Below, in pieces: positions 34,498-43,435 of a stretch of 64,000 bases of DNA. Under the pieces are notes generated by a model. That model was not told the origin of the DNA, made no database searches, and saw only the letters and a list, made by a program, of their open reading frames with translations. The DNA lies in assembly GCF_023556315.2 (NCBI RefSeq), contig NZ_CP116221.1:868001-932000 (forward strand). Reading direction: 5' to 3'. This DNA comes from Psychroserpens ponticola. GTDB taxonomy: Bacteria > Bacteroidota > Bacteroidia > Flavobacteriales > Flavobacteriaceae. The position numbers were made by a program, and so were the translations under genes. Position 1 is the first letter of the stretch. Every line of letters starts with the position of its first letter.

Positions 34498-35595
34498 TTA
34501 TTGTAATAAGCTATATACAAATTCAGGATATCCTCGAACACCTTCAGAATTCGTTAAAGCTAAAAACTGTAACTTATATAAGTTTCCATCTGTGTCATTA
34601 ACGATATAAAACACATTGTCCTTTAAAGAAGGTGCAGTGCCAGGTCCACCACCATTTCTCCAAGAACTACCAATAGCACGTCTGTCAGTAGAGAAATTGA
34701 AAGCATCAACATCTAATAATGTAAAGTTATCATATGATAATTCTGTGTTTTCTTCTGTGTCAATCATATAAATACCAACATTTTCAAGATTATTACTCGA
34801 TACAAAATCAGCATAAATATAAGCACCATAGCTGTCTGGTCCAGCAAAAACTTCATCAGTAAAAACACTAAAGTTTAAATCCCACTTTGTAGCTAAAGGT
34901 TCAACGTTTACAATAGATTCAGTATTAAAACTGAAGAATGTAAAATTATAGTTTGCACTTTTTGAAATTGTTACTTCGTTATGAGTTGTAGCATCTAAAT
35001 CGGCATATTGTAAGATATAATTATTACCCTCTTTTAGTATGCGTACTTTTATCCATCCTCTTTCCTCTCCATCTAAGGAAACACCTGTTGCAGGAATATC
35101 AGTACCTACTTCATTACCTAGGTTTACTAAGTAGACACTGTTTTCAGAATCAATATCAGATATTTGTTCAATTGCAGTTCCATTAATATTACCATCGAAA
35201 GTATCAACATAGGCTAAGTTACTGCTATCAAAAGTTCCAACCTTAACTTGAGGTTGTAAATCTATAACCTCTTGCGTTGAAGACGTAATTGCATCTATAT
35301 CAGTTGTATAAAGTTCAGTAGTTGCCATAGCTATAGAGCCATTGATAACAACTCTAAAATCGTTTCCAGAATAAAATCCTAAATCCCATGAGTCTCTTTG
35401 AACGCTAGTAGTTGTATTAGTGCTTAAATCAATATAAACTTGATTTTGTTGGTTTGGACCACCAATTTCTGGAGCAATCGCTGCGCCATCAATTATAATG
35501 TTTAATGGTTCTTGAGGATTGTCATCATCACTGCTACAACTTGTAAAAGCAATAACACATAAGCACAAAGCTGTTTTGAATAATTTGTTTATCAT
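34498..35595 (-). CDS. HmuY-family haem-binding-like lipoprotein
   Basis: This 365-residue lipoprotein (MINKLFKTALCLCVIAFTSC, lipobox FTSC, then SSDDD, a surface-export-type acidic signal) carries a HmuY domain from ~50 onward: QRDSWDLGFYSGNDFRVVIN near the start, YADFVSSNNLENVG mid-way and the C-terminal WRNGGGPGTAPSLKDNVFYI then VNDTDGNLYKLQFLAL. HmuY of Porphyromonas captures haem from host proteins and passes it to the receptor HmuR. In environmental flavobacteria the ligand is less certain. It is 12 bp downstream of a TonB-dependent receptor gene and is co-transcribed with it, as in hmuYR. Confidence 0.88.
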   Translation of the reverse strand: MINKLFKTALCLCVIAFTSCSSDDDNPQEPLNIIIDGAAIAPEIGGPNQQNQVYIDLSTNTTTSVQRDSWDLGFYSGNDFRVVINGSIAMATTELYTTDIDAITSSTQEVIDLQPQVKVGTFDSSNLAYVDTFDGNINGTAIEQISDIDSENSVYLVNLGNEVGTDIPATGVSLDGEERGWIKVRILKEGNNYILQYADLDATTHNEVTISKSANYNFTFFSFNTESIVNVEPLATKWDLNFSVFTDEVFAGPDSYGAYIYADFVSSNNLENVGIYMIDTEENTELSYDNFTLLDVDAFNFSTDRRAIGSSWRNGGGPGTAPSLKDNVFYIVNDTDGNLYKLQFLALTNSEGVRGYPEFVYSLLQ

Positions 35596-35607
35596 AATAA
35601 ATAGTGT

Positions 35608-37749
35608 TTAAAAATTTAAATTATATAATAGTTTTAAGTAATATGAACGTCCATAGCCCAAAAGAAGAGCGCTGTTGTTTGCTGAATGTGTACCACCAGT
35701 ATTAGTACTACTCACATTTACGTTTGTAATGTCAAGTATATTTCTACTACCTAGTGTCACATCAACTTTGTTTTTGAAAAATGATTTTTTTATGGAAGCA
35801 TCAAGCCAGCTATAAGCTTCTGTTGTTGCTTTTGTGAATAGAGAATTGCCATTAGTATCTGTTCCATCAGCGATATAATTCTCTTGTTGACCATTATATT
35901 TGAGCAGCATAGTAAATGAAGTATTCCATTTTTGATAGAAATAGGAAGCACTCGTATTAATTTGAAAATTATATAGAAATCTATCTTCTCCATTAACCTC
36001 GTCTTCATTGATTCTTGAAATGCCTTGGAAGGTTGCTCCTAAATTGAAGGATAATCCACCAGTTTTAAACGTATTATCTAGCGTGATTCCGATGAGTTTA
36101 AAACTATCAATATTAATATATTGATATTGTAAAGGCGTAGAGTTTACAATTGCTAAATCAATTTTATTTGATAGATCTATATAGCTGAATTTTAAATTGT
36201 TAATTAAAGATGAATTTTTAAACCAACTTCTTTTCTTTAGATTTACAAAGGCTGAGAATCCGTTTTCAGGATCAAGATTTTCATTGCCTCGAACATCGTG
36301 ATTTGAGTCTACAAAATAATAGTACAGTTCCTCGAAGTTTGGAACTCTGTATGAACTTCCAATGTTTCCACGAAGTTCAAATCCGTTTTTAAGTAAATAT
36401 CTTGCACTCAAAGAGCCTAAAAACTTTGAATTAAATAGAGAATTATGTTCATATCTAACTCCTGGTCTAAATGAGAAATTTTCAGATAGTTTAACTTCCG
36501 CAGAACCAAACAGAGCCATATTGTTTTGTGTATTGGTTTTGTCAACCTGTGTTATATCTCCTGAAGCTTGTGTGTCGAAACCTTCTATATATCTTGCTTC
36601 ATAGCCTAATTGAAAGTTGTATAGGTCACTTTTTACAAGATTATCAATGGTTCCTTTTGAGAATAATACTTTACTTGATTGATAAACTTCATCGGTTTCG
36701 CTACTTCTATTTTGTGTTAAAATAAAGTAATTGAATTCGTTTAATTTACGTTTTTGTTGTTGATAAGATATTGAAACATTATAGTTTGCACCTGAGTTTA
36801 AATGACCATCAATATTAAGGTTGTTTACCCATCTATTGGTTCTAAAAACTCGATCTGTAGCAGAAGGGTTACTAGTTTGGTTATCGATGTCTATATTAGC
36901 CCTTACAGCAGCATCGTAATAGTTTATTTCTTCATTGAAATATTCAAATTTGTAAAATAATCTAAAATTTTTAGTTGTGTAATTAAGTAAAGCATTTGTA
37001 ACTATTTGATGTTTAGGTAGCCATTCGTATCCTCTTAAACCATCATTTTGATAGTAACTTTCACCTTGTCGATTATTAAAAAAACCTGCAAAATCATTTC
37101 TATTAAAGCCAATTTTGGCAAACCATTTATCACTTATGTTATGTGACACATTAATAGACTGTATATGTCTACCTTCATCAAACCATGCATATTCATCGCT
37201 AACAGTTTCTTCTTGTAGATAGGCCTGAATTTCCCAATCATTATGAATTGATTTTTTAGTAATTATATTGATGACTCCTGATACTGCATTAGCTCCAAAT
37301 TCAACACCCATTGCGCCTTCTACAATTTCAATACGTTCAACATCATCAAGGTTTACTTGTGTTAAATCGATATTATTTCCTAAACCATTATCACTAACCA
37401 ATGGTATGTTATCTATTAATATGTTGAAGTATTGTGCATCTAATCCGAAAAATGAAATAGTCGATTTTCCTGATTGAGAATTTGGTATAATATTCAGATT
37501 AAGATTGAAGTTTAATAAATCTGCAAGGTTGTTTGCAGCTTGTTGTTCGATTTGTTTTCTATTAATTACAATGACGTTGTGTACGGATTTCTTAATAGAC
37601 TGTGGATTGTATTGTCCAGTGATAACAACTTCCTCTAATGTTTCAACTTTAGTAGAATCTTTAGCTATCTCGCTGGTTGTCTGCGAGAAAGATAAACTGA
37701 CTGAAAAAAGTAAAAAATAAATACAAAAAAAATTTTTATTTAGACTCAT
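35608..37749 (-). CDS. TonB-dependent receptor (HmuR-like, haem/iron)
   Basis: This 713-residue outer-membrane protein has a signal peptide (ends LSFSQ), a TonB box-like LEEVVITGQYNPQSIKKS and a plug at ~45-165 (LADLLNFNLNLNIIPNSQSG, VERIEIVEGAMGVEFGANA, SGVINIITKKS). The 22-strand barrel ends in YGRSYYLKLLYNLNF. It lacks the N-terminal carboxypeptidase-regulatory domain seen in the receptor at 12824. With the HmuY lipoprotein downstream it should import haem or an iron complex, with energy from TonB-ExbBD. Its promoter overlaps an inverted repeat at 37780-37804, which fits iron-dependent repression. Confidence 0.88.
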   Translation of the reverse strand: MSLNKNFFCIYFLLFSVSLSFSQTTSEIAKDSTKVETLEEVVITGQYNPQSIKKSVHNVIVINRKQIEQQAANNLADLLNFNLNLNIIPNSQSGKSTISFFGLDAQYFNILIDNIPLVSDNGLGNNIDLTQVNLDDVERIEIVEGAMGVEFGANAVSGVINIITKKSIHNDWEIQAYLQEETVSDEYAWFDEGRHIQSINVSHNISDKWFAKIGFNRNDFAGFFNNRQGESYYQNDGLRGYEWLPKHQIVTNALLNYTTKNFRLFYKFEYFNEEINYYDAAVRANIDIDNQTSNPSATDRVFRTNRWVNNLNIDGHLNSGANYNVSISYQQQKRKLNEFNYFILTQNRSSETDEVYQSSKVLFSKGTIDNLVKSDLYNFQLGYEARYIEGFDTQASGDITQVDKTNTQNNMALFGSAEVKLSENFSFRPGVRYEHNSLFNSKFLGSLSARYLLKNGFELRGNIGSSYRVPNFEELYYYFVDSNHDVRGNENLDPENGFSAFVNLKKRSWFKNSSLINNLKFSYIDLSNKIDLAIVNSTPLQYQYINIDSFKLIGITLDNTFKTGGLSFNLGATFQGISRINEDEVNGEDRFLYNFQINTSASYFYQKWNTSFTMLLKYNGQQENYIADGTDTNGNSLFTKATTEAYSWLDASIKKSFFKNKVDVTLGSRNILDITNVNVSSTNTGGTHSANNSALLLGYGRSYYLKLLYNLNF

Positions 37750-37767
37750 TCTTGATTAGTTTTGTCG

Positions 37768-37794
37768 CAAATATATACACTTATTTTAATTCAA
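37768..37794 (-). promoter_or_regulatory. Promoter of the HmuR-like receptor operon
   Basis: Read on the minus strand, TTG (37794-37792), a 16-bp spacer and TATATTTG (37775-37768) fit the Bacteroidetes consensus, with the spacer one base short of the usual range. Confidence 0.55.
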
Positions 37795-37804
37795 TCTAAA
37801 TAAG
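37780..37804. promoter_or_regulatory. Inverted repeat in the divergent iron-gene promoter (candidate Fur-type operator)
   Basis: The arms CTTATTT and AAATAAG are separated by 11 bp. It covers the spacer and -33 element of the receptor promoter and lies 50 bp before the divergent operon. AT-rich inverted repeats of this kind are expected of Fur operators, but the identity is inferred from context. Confidence 0.4.
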
Positions 37805-37853
37805 AATAAGTAATTTTAAACTTTTTTTAATCATAAAAAATAAACGCTTAAAA

Positions 37854-38759
37854 ATGAAACAAATAGCAGGTTTACTAGTATTAATTTTTACATTTTCATT
37901 AGTAGGAAATGCTCAAAACAAGAAAGAACAAGACAAAAAAGCCATTAAAAAAATGTGTGGTTGCTATGAAGTGACTTTCAATTTTGCAGAGACGTTTTCC
38001 TATAGTGAAGATTCATTATATACGCCTTCTAAAACCAAAGTTGATAAAGGTTTAGAGTGGGCTGAATTAATTGAAGATGATGATAACAAGCTATCTATTC
38101 AGCATTTATTACAAGTCGGAAATCCTGAGCAACCACATATTGTGAAGCATTGGAGACAAGATTGGTTATTTGAAAATAGTGAATTTTATATGTTTAATGG
38201 CGATAATGCTTGGCTTTCTGAAAAAAAGAATGCTGAAGAGGTTAAAGGTCAATGGACACAAAAAGTATATCAAGTAGATGATAGTCCGCGTTATGAAGGG
38301 TCTTCAACTTGGGTTCATGTAGATGGGAAAAGTTATTGGGAAAATACTACAACTGCTCCATTACCAAGAAGAGAATATACCAAACGAAGTGATTACAATG
38401 TCACACTAAGGGGTAATAGACATGAAATCACAAATTATGGTTGGTTGCATGATCAAGATAACGATAAAATTATTCGTGAAGATGGGAAAGACGACGTAAT
38501 CTTAGCAAAAGAAAAAGGATATAATACCTATGTTAAGGTTGTCGATAGTAGATGTCAGGCAGCTGCAAACTGGTGGAAAGCGCATCAAGAAAAATGGGCT
38601 TTAGTTAGAAACAAATGGAATGAAGTTTACGGAAGACACCAAAATTTGTCATTAGAATCTAAAGTTGATCACAAAGTCTTATATAAATATTTATTTGATG
38701 ATGAAGTAAATGACGAAAAACAAATTAATAAGGTTATAGAATCTTTTGTGAAAAAATAA
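37854..38759 (+). CDS. DUF6607-like exported protein of the haem/iron operon
   Basis: This 301-residue protein has a signal peptide (ends LVGNAQ). An N-terminal CGCYEV(T)FNFAETF segment is followed by a Trp-rich middle (VKHWRQDWLFENSEFYMFNG, STWVHVDGKSYWENTTTAPL, PRREYTKRSDYNVTLRGNRH) and a second Trp cluster near 230 (NWWKAHQEKWALVRNKW). These features match what I recall as DUF6607, a Bacteroidetes family of unknown function that recurs beside haem/iron receptors. It is the first gene of the plus-strand operon and the next start is only one base away. A periplasmic role in handling the imported ligand is an inference from context. Confidence 0.75.
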   Translation: MKQIAGLLVLIFTFSLVGNAQNKKEQDKKAIKKMCGCYEVTFNFAETFSYSEDSLYTPSKTKVDKGLEWAELIEDDDNKLSIQHLLQVGNPEQPHIVKHWRQDWLFENSEFYMFNGDNAWLSEKKNAEEVKGQWTQKVYQVDDSPRYEGSSTWVHVDGKSYWENTTTAPLPRREYTKRSDYNVTLRGNRHEITNYGWLHDQDNDKIIREDGKDDVILAKEKGYNTYVKVVDSRCQAAANWWKAHQEKWALVRNKWNEVYGRHQNLSLESKVDHKVLYKYLFDDEVNDEKQINKVIESFVKK

Positions 38760-38760
38760 T

Positions 38761-40239
38761 ATGAAACAGTATAAAAAAATTATAACCTTAGTTACACTTT
38801 TAATGAGTGTCTATGGTTTTTCTCAAGAAAATATCTTTTTAAGTAGAGATTATTGGAGTACTAATCCTTCAATTAAAGATATAGATTCAAAAATTAAAGA
38901 AGGACACAATATCGCTCAAGCCAATAGTAATAATTTTGATGCTGTAGTGTATGCAATTCTTCAAAATGCACCAAATAAAACTATTGAGTGCATTCAATCT
39001 AAAAAAGGAAATGATGTCAATAAACTAACTCATGATGGGAGAACTTACATCTTTTGGGCAGCTTACAAAGGCAATGTTGAGTTTATGGACTATTTACTTA
39101 AGAAAGGGGCTAAAACAGATCTTACAGATGATAAAGGGAATACCATTCTAAATTTTGCAGCATCGTCAGGTCAGCAAAACACTAAAGTCTATGATTTATG
39201 CATAGCAAATGGAGCTGACCTAAAAATAGATTTGAATCCTAATGGCGCAAACGCTTTATTGTTAGCGGCACCAAGTGATGAAGATTTTAAATTGATTAAT
39301 TATTTTCAGTCTAAAGGATTAGATATTAAAAGTGTTGATAGCAAAGGCAATGGTGTTTTTAATTATGTTGCGAAAACTGGAAACATAAAACTCATGAATG
39401 CTTTACTCGATAAAGGAGTTAAAGGGAATGATCAGGCTTTTTTGTTTGCAGCTTACGGAACACGAGGGACTACAAATGGAGTAGAGGTTTATAAGTATTT
39501 AGAAAGTCAAGGATTAAATCCTAATACTTTTAATGAAGAAGATGTGTCTCCATTACATATCGTTGCATCTAGAAGTAAAGATATTGAGTTGATATACTAT
39601 TTATTAGAAAAAGGATTAGATGTCAATACTAAAGATGCTAAAGGAAATAATGCAGTAATGAATGCAGCTTCTAGAAACACCTTAGAGGTCGTTAAGATTT
39701 TTATTGAAAACTTAAAAACGATCAATGACACCAATAAAAAAGGACAATCAGCTTTGTCATTAGCAGTACAAGGAAATACGCCTGATGTTGTTGAGTTTTT
39801 AATTAAAAAAGGATATGATACAACTATCATTGATGCTAAAGGAAACAATCTAGCCTATTACTTAGCCAATTCGTATTCAATTAAAAATGTATTGGTATTT
39901 AATGAAAAAATGGAATTATTTAAACGTAATAAATTGGATTTAGCTGCTGTTCAAAAAAACGGTAACACCTGGTTTCATTTTGCTGTTAAAAAAAATAGCA
40001 TCACTTTATTAAAGTTAGCTTTAGAAATGGATCAAGACATTAATGTAAAAAACAATGAAGGTAATACAGCCTTGCTTTTAGCAGCTATGACAGCCGAAAA
40101 TACAGAGGTCTTAAAATTTCTTATGGATCAAGGAGCAGATAAGACTATAACTACCGATTTTGAAGAGACTGCATACGATTTAGCTAAAGAAAATGAGTTG
40201 CTTAAAAAGAATAAGGTTTCAATAGAATTTTTAAAATAG
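38761..40239 (+). CDS. Exported ankyrin-repeat protein
   Basis: This 492-residue protein has a signal peptide (MKQYKKIITLVTLLMSVYGFSQ). About ten ankyrin repeats cover ~40-490; clear units are DGRTYIFWAAYKGNVEFMDY, DVSPLHIVASRSKDIELIYY, GQSALSLAVQGNTPDVVEFL and GNTALLLAAMTAENTEVLKF. The GNT/GNN starts and LLxKGAD ends are well kept. Ankyrin arrays bind proteins; here in the periplasm it may scaffold the receptor, HmuY or the redox fusion. The gene follows DUF6607 by one base and precedes DUF2271 by 11 bp. Confidence 0.88.
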   Translation: MKQYKKIITLVTLLMSVYGFSQENIFLSRDYWSTNPSIKDIDSKIKEGHNIAQANSNNFDAVVYAILQNAPNKTIECIQSKKGNDVNKLTHDGRTYIFWAAYKGNVEFMDYLLKKGAKTDLTDDKGNTILNFAASSGQQNTKVYDLCIANGADLKIDLNPNGANALLLAAPSDEDFKLINYFQSKGLDIKSVDSKGNGVFNYVAKTGNIKLMNALLDKGVKGNDQAFLFAAYGTRGTTNGVEVYKYLESQGLNPNTFNEEDVSPLHIVASRSKDIELIYYLLEKGLDVNTKDAKGNNAVMNAASRNTLEVVKIFIENLKTINDTNKKGQSALSLAVQGNTPDVVEFLIKKGYDTTIIDAKGNNLAYYLANSYSIKNVLVFNEKMELFKRNKLDLAAVQKNGNTWFHFAVKKNSITLLKLALEMDQDINVKNNEGNTALLLAAMTAENTEVLKFLMDQGADKTITTDFEETAYDLAKENELLKKNKVSIEFLK

Positions 40240-40250
40240 TATAGATTTTT

Positions 40251-40736
40251 ATGAAGAATATACGCATAATATTGCCTTTGCTAATTTTGGTTTTAGGTTT
40301 AATGTCCTTCAAGACTTTAACCGAATCAACTAAATACAAATGCATGATTCAAATGACGAATTATACTGGTGAAGGTGCATACATCGTCATTTCATTACTC
40401 AACCCTAAAGGTGAATACGAAAAAACACTATATGTAAAAGGTGATGATGACGAGTGGTATAATACGGTTGAATCTTGGTGGAGCTTCTACGGAAAAAAAC
40501 GAACAGATATCGATGCCATCACAGGAGCAACCATAAGTGGAGGTGAACGTGCTGTCAATGTGATAAAAATTGATGATGACAAGCTAGACAAAGGCTACAA
40601 ACTTAGATTTGAAACAGCAGTTGAAGATCAAGAATATCACACAAGTGATGTCGAGTTTGAACTCACCTCTGAAAACGTAAAAAGTAAAATTGAAGGCAAA
40701 GGTTTTATTAGATACATTAGAATGATGCCTCAATAA
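40251..40736 (+). CDS. DUF2271 family periplasmic protein
   Basis: This 161-residue protein has an N-terminal export/anchor helix (MKNIRIILPLLILVLGLMSF). The DUF2271 domain reads YKCMIQMTNYTGEGAYIVIS, YVKGDDDEWYNTVESWWSFY and the characteristic DAITGATISGGERAV. DAxTGATxS is also the flavinylation-type motif of FMN-binding proteins, although here it may be only structural. Genes of this family accompany PepSY membrane proteins in many genomes. The next gene is a PepSY-flavodoxin-reductase fusion 10 bp away, which suggests that the two cooperate in periplasmic electron transfer or haem release. Confidence 0.82.
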   Translation: MKNIRIILPLLILVLGLMSFKTLTESTKYKCMIQMTNYTGEGAYIVISLLNPKGEYEKTLYVKGDDDEWYNTVESWWSFYGKKRTDIDAITGATISGGERAVNVIKIDDDKLDKGYKLRFETAVEDQEYHTSDVEFELTSENVKSKIEGKGFIRYIRMMPQ

Positions 40737-40746
40737 ATCCATTAAA

Positions 40747-42942
40747 ATGACCATTTCTATCTGGAGATTTAGTCACCTTATTCTGGCTTTAGTTTCTTCT
40801 GTATTTATAATTTTAGCTTCGGTTACTGGAATGATTTTGGCTTTTGAGCCCATTTCTAATCAGATGCAATCATATGGTTTTAATGAAGACACAACAGTTG
40901 CAGCAACAGTAAAAAGTTTAAGCAAACGCTATGATGAAATCATCACTGTCGAAATCGATGAGAATGATTTTGTTATAGCTTCTGTGATTACAAATGAAGG
41001 TAAAAGTGATACCTTTTACATCAACCCTGAAACAGGTGAAAAGCTAGGAAGCTTAATCGAAAAAGCACCTATTTTTAGTTTTGCAATCAATTTACATCGC
41101 TCACTATTTTTAAAATCTACAGGACGCTTTATTGTAGGTTTGGTGTCTTTCTTTTTAATTTTAATGGCGTTTTCTGGAATGATTTTAATAGCCAAAAGGC
41201 AAGGAGGTATTCGTCGATATTTTTCTAAAGTTATTAATGAAAACTTCGAACAATATTATCACGTCGTTCTTGGTCGTTGGATTTTAATTCCGATTGTGAT
41301 TGTGGCATTTACAGGTGTATATTTGTCTTTAGAAAAATTTTCATTGCTTCCTGAAACCAAGATTAGTCATGAGTATCCTGAGCTTTCAACTTTAGAACTT
41401 GATAAAATTCCAATTTCAGATTTCGAAGTTTTTAAAAGCTTAAAGTTAACAGATGTAAAACGCTTAGAGTTTCCATTTTCTGAAGATGTAGAAGATTATT
41501 TCTTCATTAAGTTGAAAGACAAAGAACTTCTAGTCAATCAATATTCAGGAGTAATAGTAAGTGAGCAAAAATATCCATTAGTGCAATTAGTTTCACAGTG
41601 GAGTTTGTTTTTGCATACTGGTCAAGGTACCATTTTATGGTCTATTGTGTTGTTTTTAGTTTGTGTGACGTTATTGTTTTTTATCTATTCCGGATTTGCA
41701 ATGACTTTAAAACGTAGAAAAAACACCAATATTCCAAAGAATAAATTTACTCAAGACACTTCAGAAATTATTATTCTTGTGGGTTCAGAAACAGGAAGTA
41801 CGTTTCGTTTTGCGAGTTTGTTTTATGAAGCACTAATTACTCAAGGTAAATCCGTTTTTATTTCTGAAATGAATTCGTACACCAACTATCAACAAGCTAA
41901 ACAGATTCTCATTTTTACATCCACTTATGGTGAAGGTGATGCGCCAATTAATGCGAATAGATTTAAACACTTAGTAACAACAATTCCTCAAAATAAAACT
42001 ATAGATTATGCTATTGTAGGTTATGGATCTTTACTCTATCCTGACTATTGTAAATTTGCTGAAACTGTTGATGATGTATTGAAATCACATCAAGGTTTTC
42101 AGCAAAGCTCAGAAGTATTCAAAATCAATAATCAGTCCTTTGAAACTTTTCAAATTTGGGTGAATCAATGGAGTACAATTAATAATGTACAACTTCAGGT
42201 TAAGCAACCTTCTGTTAAATTGAATTCAAAAAATACAAGAGAATTTAAAGTGGTAAAACGCACAGACCTAAATTGTGATCAAACGTTTATATTACAATTA
42301 AAACCGAATAAAAAGGAGACATTTCATTCAGGAGATTTATTAGCATTTAGACCAGATGATAATCAAGCTGTTCGATATTATTCTGTAGCAAAAATAGGTG
42401 ATGATGTATTGTTAAGTATCAAAAAGCATGAAAAAGGCTTGTGTTCTTCATATTTAAGTACACTTAAGGTTAATGACTTAGTTTCAGCAACTGTTAAACC
42501 TAATTCAGTGTTTCATGTTCCGAAGTCCTCAAAAGCTGTTGTTATGATTGCCAACGGAACTGGAATTGCACCTTTTTTAGGAATGATTGGTAGCAATTTA
42601 TTACAAAAGGAAATTCATCTATTCTTAGGGTTACGTACTAAAACGTCTTTTGAACTTTATTCCACTTTAATTGAAAACGCATTGAATCAAAGTCAATTAA
42701 AAACTTGCCAAGTAGCTTATTCGCAAGAGCAAAAAGAAAAAATATATGTTCAGGATTTGATAGCTCAACAAGCTGATTTTATAGCAACACATTTAAAAAA
42801 TGAAGGTGTTATAATGATTTGCGGATCCATAGTAATGCAAAATCAGGTCTTAAAACAATTAAGAGATATAACAAGCAGCAAACTTAATGTGTTATTGAGC
42901 GAATTTGAAGCCAATTCGCAAATTAAAATGGATTGCTATTAA
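40747..42942 (+). CDS. PepSY membrane protein fused to flavodoxin and ferredoxin-reductase domains
   Basis: This 731-residue inner-membrane redox protein has PepSY_TM helices at ~8-32, ~130-152, ~175-198 and ~298-322. The PepSY segments lie on the periplasmic side (around 40-115 and 205-290; HRSLFLKSTGR and LHTGQG hold candidate haem-ligand His). A flavodoxin domain is at ~335-475 (IIILVGSETGSTFRFASLF, TSTYGEGDAP). A reductase domain is at ~490-731 (RYYSVAKIGDD, FAD-type, and VVMIANGTGIAPFLGMIG, NAD(P)H-type). The architecture resembles sulfite-reductase flavoproteins joined to a membrane cytochrome-like core. It could move electrons from NADPH across the membrane to ferric iron or haem. This is inferred; the partner is probably DUF2271. 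Confidence 0.86.
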   Translation: MTISIWRFSHLILALVSSVFIILASVTGMILAFEPISNQMQSYGFNEDTTVAATVKSLSKRYDEIITVEIDENDFVIASVITNEGKSDTFYINPETGEKLGSLIEKAPIFSFAINLHRSLFLKSTGRFIVGLVSFFLILMAFSGMILIAKRQGGIRRYFSKVINENFEQYYHVVLGRWILIPIVIVAFTGVYLSLEKFSLLPETKISHEYPELSTLELDKIPISDFEVFKSLKLTDVKRLEFPFSEDVEDYFFIKLKDKELLVNQYSGVIVSEQKYPLVQLVSQWSLFLHTGQGTILWSIVLFLVCVTLLFFIYSGFAMTLKRRKNTNIPKNKFTQDTSEIIILVGSETGSTFRFASLFYEALITQGKSVFISEMNSYTNYQQAKQILIFTSTYGEGDAPINANRFKHLVTTIPQNKTIDYAIVGYGSLLYPDYCKFAETVDDVLKSHQGFQQSSEVFKINNQSFETFQIWVNQWSTINNVQLQVKQPSVKLNSKNTREFKVVKRTDLNCDQTFILQLKPNKKETFHSGDLLAFRPDDNQAVRYYSVAKIGDDVLLSIKKHEKGLCSSYLSTLKVNDLVSATVKPNSVFHVPKSSKAVVMIANGTGIAPFLGMIGSNLLQKEIHLFLGLRTKTSFELYSTLIENALNQSQLKTCQVAYSQEQKEKIYVQDLIAQQADFIATHLKNEGVIMICGSIVMQNQVLKQLRDITSSKLNVLLSEFEANSQIKMDCY

Positions 42943-42953
42943 AACTAAAGTGT

Positions 42954-43307
42954 ATGTGTCATAGTGTGAAAGTATTATCAAAAGTGAGTCATGGTGAACT
43001 ATCAATTTGTAACGAATGTAAGTTGTACCATTTAGAATTCAATAATGTCTATTTTGAATTTACTACGGCACAATTTAAAAGGTTTAAAAACTTTATTCTG
43101 ACACTCGATGAAGCGTATTGGGAAACTAAATATGCAAACGCAAAAGTTAGCCGAAAAATTCCTATTCCTTCAAAGCAAACCAATTTGGTATTGATGTTCA
43201 ATAGGTATGAAATTAGAGAGTTAAAACAGTTGTTTAAATTTGCATCAACTAATTGTTCATGGTATTTGTCAGTTGACGATATTGACTATAAATTAGTTTT
43301 GAATTGA
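42954..43307 (+). CDS. DUF6686-like small protein
   Basis: The protein has 117 residues from the ATG at 42954. A TTG at 42933 would extend it into the upstream gene, and the ATG with an 11-bp gap is preferred. The N-terminal part has CHSVKVLSKVSHGELSICNE followed by CKLYHLEFNN, with CxxC (CNEC) and an earlier Cys that could bind metal. The rest (FEFTTAQFKRFKNF, DEAYWETKYANAKVSRKIPI, TNLVLMFNRYEIREL) fits what I recall as DUF6686, a Bacteroidetes family without known function. It is the last gene of the iron/haem operon and has no export signal. Confidence 0.75.
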   Translation: MCHSVKVLSKVSHGELSICNECKLYHLEFNNVYFEFTTAQFKRFKNFILTLDEAYWETKYANAKVSRKIPIPSKQTNLVLMFNRYEIRELKQLFKFASTNCSWYLSVDDIDYKLVLN

Positions 43308-43357
43308 TTAGATTCTAAGCTGCTAACGTAGCTCTTTTAATCGTATAGATATTTGCG

Positions 43358-43381
43358 GTTAAGATTTAATCTGCTCTTAAC
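43358..43381. promoter_or_regulatory. Inverted repeat upstream of the guaB -7 element
   Basis: Perfect 7-bp arms GTTAAGA and TCTTAAC with a 10-bp spacer end 20 bp before the -7 element, in the -33 area. It could be an operator, or with the following TTTT a weak terminator for the iron operon. Confidence 0.35.
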
Positions 43382-43401
43382 AGTTTTCCTGATAATAGTT
43401 G

Positions 43402-43409
43402 TATCTTTG
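43402..43409 (+). promoter_or_regulatory. -7 element of guaB
   Basis: TATCTTTG is an exact match to TAnnTTTG, 26 bp before the guaB start. The -33 element is unclear. Confidence 0.5.
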
Positions 43410-43410
43410 C

Positions 43411-43434
43411 ATGCAATTATAACTGTAATTGCAT
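43411..43434. promoter_or_regulatory. Inverted repeat covering the guaB leader
   Basis: Perfect 9-bp arms ATGCAATTA and TAATTGCAT with a 6-nt spacer end one base before the guaB start codon. As DNA it spans the transcription start; as RNA it would fold against the start codon. Confidence 0.45.
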
Positions 43435-43435
43435 C

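Noticed and set aside
42933-42953. TTG start of the DUF6686-like gene inside the fusion gene
   Set aside because: An ATG 21 bp later gives the conserved part and normal operon spacing.
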